From: Pseudomonas paraglycinae
Lineage (GTDB): Bacteria; Pseudomonadota; Gammaproteobacteria; Pseudomonadales; Pseudomonadaceae
Length of the DNA: 64,000 nt
Reading direction: 5' to 3'
Assembly: GCF_021601625.1 (NCBI RefSeq)
Contig: NZ_BQHR01000015.1
Location: forward strand, 101,952-165,951
Shown: one piece after another, positions 61,865 through 64,000 of the stretch
How the letters are laid out: the number at the start of each line of letters is the position of its first letter
Position numbering within the stretch: position 1 is the first letter of the stretch
Position numbers and translations under genes: made by a program
Notes under the pieces: generated by a model
The model's database searches: none
The model's input: only the letters and a program-made list of their open reading frames with translations
Told to the model about the DNA's origin: nothing

Positions 61865-63241
61865 TTAACGTGGGCCGGATTTGAGTTGGATGAATCGGCG
61901 AGTGGCGAGCAGCCCGGCCGGATGCGCATGGCGTGCCGGCGCGAGCCAAGGGATCAACGTTGCGATTTGGGTGTGAGCGTCCTGCCCTTGCAGCGCCGCA
62001 CTGAGGCCCTGCACATCGGGGTCCTGTTCGGGCACCTCGATCGGCGCAGGGCCTGAGGGGCGGCGGCGGAACGCGACAGGTTTGTCCGCAGAAATCCAGT
62101 CTCCGGCAATCCAGTCGTGCACCAGTTGTTTTTCATAGGCGCTGAACACGCCGAACATCGCCGCACCATCGCCATCGATCAATTGCCAGAAGCGGCTGCT
62201 CTGCGGATCTTCGTGGCGCTTGATCCAGCCCTTGTCCTGCATGGCCTGCAAGAATCCGGACAGCTGCTGCGGATCGGCCAGCCACTGATTAACGGTCTTG
62301 CCTTCATAGCGGCAATAGTCGGAGTGCATGTGTTGGGCGAACGGACACTTGCGTTCAAGCATCGCCAACAGTTCGCGCTCCATATCGAACTCCTCGATGA
62401 TTGCGCGACTGCCCTGTCCCAGGTCATTAAGCCGATAGCCCAGCGAGACCCGGCGCAGGAAATCGCTGCGATCGGCTTCCAGAGGCAACAGATCAAGAAC
62501 GGCCTGAACGGCTTTTTGCGCATGGCCGGTGCTGGCGTTGTCGATGGTCACGTGCAGGGTGAAATAGTAGGGATCGATCCCCAACTCACTGAGCTCGTAA
62601 CTGCTGATCAACAGGTGCAAGGGCAGCTGTTCGTAACCAAGGTTGTAACCGATCACCTCCGGGAGAAAATCCATGCCGCCGGCACCCAGGGCCAATTGCA
62701 GCGCGCCTTGCAGGTAGCGTTCGTCGGGCAGAGGACTGCTGGGCTCGAGGCCTTGTTCGGCGAGCAGTTGACGGTAGATCACGACGTGATTCTGCGCCGG
62801 ATTGCCATCGCCCAGTTCTTCCAGATAGGTGCTGAGCAGGCTGCTGAAGCGCGGATCGCGCCACTGTCCCAGCAGACCATAGAGCCAGGCGCCATCAACC
62901 AGCTTGGTCGGCGCCACCGCTTGCAGGAAATACAGCGCATGCGCCTTGCAACTGAAGAACTGCCGTGCGCCCCCAGCCTTGCGTTGTTGCAGGTAGTCGG
63001 CATATTGCCGGGCAACATCGGCACAGTGCTCTGCCACCCAGGCATGCCACTGCGCGGGCTCCGATGGCAACTCATCCTTCAACCGAGCGGCTTGCAGCAG
63101 TTGATCTTCCAGAAAGGCGCGCGCCAGCGGCTGCGGATGTTCGTCGGATAAAAGCGCTTCATGGATACGCCGCAACTCACCCGAAGAGTCGAGCGGTCGC
63201 GATTGGGCGGGGGCAGCTTGCAGGTGAGTCAGGACAGTCAT
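61865..63241 (-). CDS. Iron-containing redox enzyme, heme-oxygenase-like diiron (HDO) family
   Basis: Protein of 458 residues. The central helical bundle (about 95-330) has the ligand pattern of HDO proteins such as BesC and UndA: Glu141/142 and His152 in YLEELGDGNPAQNH, Glu195 in FLPEVIGYN, and Asp234-x5-His240 in DNASTGH. A C-terminal extension (about 330-458) is not part of the known small enzymes. Family enzymes use O2 and two irons to cleave or oxidise amino or fatty acids. The substrate here is unknown; the neighbouring methyltransferase could act on the product or on the protein. Confidence 0.8.
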   Translation of the reverse strand: MTVLTHLQAAPAQSRPLDSSGELRRIHEALLSDEHPQPLARAFLEDQLLQAARLKDELPSEPAQWHAWVAEHCADVARQYADYLQQRKAGGARQFFSCKAHALYFLQAVAPTKLVDGAWLYGLLGQWRDPRFSSLLSTYLEELGDGNPAQNHVVIYRQLLAEQGLEPSSPLPDERYLQGALQLALGAGGMDFLPEVIGYNLGYEQLPLHLLISSYELSELGIDPYYFTLHVTIDNASTGHAQKAVQAVLDLLPLEADRSDFLRRVSLGYRLNDLGQGSRAIIEEFDMERELLAMLERKCPFAQHMHSDYCRYEGKTVNQWLADPQQLSGFLQAMQDKGWIKRHEDPQSSRFWQLIDGDGAAMFGVFSAYEKQLVHDWIAGDWISADKPVAFRRRPSGPAPIEVPEQDPDVQGLSAALQGQDAHTQIATLIPWLAPARHAHPAGLLATRRFIQLKSGPR

Positions 63242-63409
63242 GGCAATATTCTCGATCGATTGGCAGGACGCTCAGTCACTCGCCTCTAATGCAGCAGAGA
63301 GGCGGCGCCTGCCGAAAATTCAATCGACGTTAAATTTGCCCGGACGGACGGAGCCCCCGACACGTTCCTGGTTTGAACAGAAGCGGTCGAAGGCTGCGAG
63401 GTTTTGCTG

Positions 63410-63928
63410 TCAGGCCGTACCCTTGGCCTGCTGCTCCAGGTGGACCTGCAACTCGGGGTCGATCTGCAACGCCGCCGCCAGTTCATCCAGATAATTGCGC
63501 TCGGCGTCCTGCTGATCGTCCACCAGCATCACGCTGGCCAGATACATTTCGGCGGCCATGGCCGGATCGTTCTGCGCCGCCTGAGCCACTTCGGTGGGGT
63601 CCAGCGGCTTGGCGACTTCATCGTCGAGCCATTGCTGCAGGTTCGGGTCATCGGTGTGCTTGCCGATTTCGCTGCTGATCAGGTGTTTTTCCGACTCGTC
63701 GATCCGCCCGTCAGCCTTGGCCGCCGCGATCAATGCACGCAGAACGGCGTGGCTGTGTTCTTCGACTTGCGTACCGGACAACAGGTCCGCAGTTTGCGGG
63801 GTTTGCTGCGGCGCGGCGGACGCCTGGCTGCGTTGCCAGGCCTGATACGCCTGAAAAGCCATCATGCCCAGCGAGGCCAGCGCCGCCGTGTCGCTGTCGG
63901 AGGCCAAGACCAAGGCGATTTCGGTCAA
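63410..63928 (-). pseudogene. DUF533/TerB-like protein, 5'-truncated
   Basis: The frame matches the C-terminal three quarters of DUF533 proteins (AALASLGMMAFQAYQAWQRS, then the TerB-like domain ALIAAAKADGRIDESEKHLI and EMYLASVMLVDDQQDAERNY). Usual family members begin with about 70 Gly-rich residues that are missing here. The first 15 codons, from a TTG at 63928, lie antisense to an ExbD-like sequence. The gene thus appears cut at about 63885-63900. It could be a deletion in the genome or an assembly join. Confidence 0.6.
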
Positions 63929-64000
63929 CGACGGCGGCCAGGTGTTCCTTGACGCCTACCCGGTGACCTTGCCGGAGCTGGAAGAACGCCTGCGCATCGA
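63888..64000 (+). pseudogene. ExbD/TolR-like fragment, start missing, runs off the window
   Basis: Plus-strand frame open to the window end: VSLSEAKTKAISVNDGGQVF, then LDAYPVTLPELEERLRI. This is the pattern of the periplasmic domain of ExbD/TolR. The N-terminal membrane helix (with its conserved Asp) and the start codon are absent; upstream in the same frame lies DUF533 antisense sequence. Either a truncated gene or one side of a false join. Confidence 0.5.

Overview
The window reads as a chromosomal segment of a fluorescent Pseudomonas, P. fluorescens group. It is GC-rich and densely coded. It carries Pseudomonas-type REP/REPIN repeats, polyamine (pot/puu/pau) genes, DUF2388, DUF3077 and DUF533 families, lldP, mqo and ligD. 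Species is an inference; there is no rRNA or tRNA here, and I saw no CRISPR array, transposase or integrase.

Layout. 1-1074: the end of an alkylation-repair pair (MGMT domain, AlkA-like glycosylase). 1312-4511: a polyamine module with a PotF-like binding protein, a divergent agmatine-deiminase-like enzyme and a LysR regulator. 5158-10388: molybdenum-cofactor genes (moaB-moeA on the minus strand; LysR, fdhD, moaC, moaD, moaE on the plus strand). 10780-16065: chromate transporter, a second glutamylpolyamine synthetase/oxidase pair and a DeoR regulator. 16334-20639: a tripartite efflux operon (outer-membrane factor, HlyD adaptor, DUF2955 membrane protein). 20624-25148: small and secreted proteins, including an unusual pair of tandem-repeat Cys proteins. 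25149-27780: a structured RNA leader, a DUF3077 gene and an AT-rich patch of unknown genes. 27797-38532: the main polyamine locus: PuuR-like regulator, PuuB, PuuC, PuuA, then divergently PuuD and the potGHIF uptake operon. 38792-43819: ThpR, lipoproteins, lactate permease. 44044-47833: a PaoABC-type molybdenum aldehyde oxidoreductase. 47890-58334: cupin, LysR, aldo/keto reductase, hydrolase, CAP protein, malate:quinone oxidoreductase, chemoreceptor and small proteins. 58335-63241: LigD, a methyltransferase and a heme-oxygenase-like diiron-type protein read as one closely spaced minus-strand set. 63410-64000: a 5'-truncated DUF533 gene abutting an ExbD-like fragment.

How parts fit. Putrescine-type substrates would enter through PotFGHI and be glutamylated (PuuA), oxidised (PuuB, PuuC) and hydrolysed (PuuD) under a PuuR-type repressor. 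Agmatine-related and second glutamylation modules lie within 38 kb. The moa/moe/fdhD genes make or insert the cofactor type used by the PaoABC-like enzyme 34 kb away.

Most unusual items: (1) three copies of a nested inverted-repeat element whose cores hold 26- or 32-bp tandem arrays; (2) two adjacent genes for secreted proteins built from six alternating Cys-x11-Cys repeats; (3) a C4-like RNA leader with mutually exclusive stems upstream of a DUF3077 gene; (4) the diiron-protein/methyltransferase/LigD set; (5) the right-edge DUF533/ExbD junction. Coordinates were derived by hand counting and family calls from memory; no database search was run.
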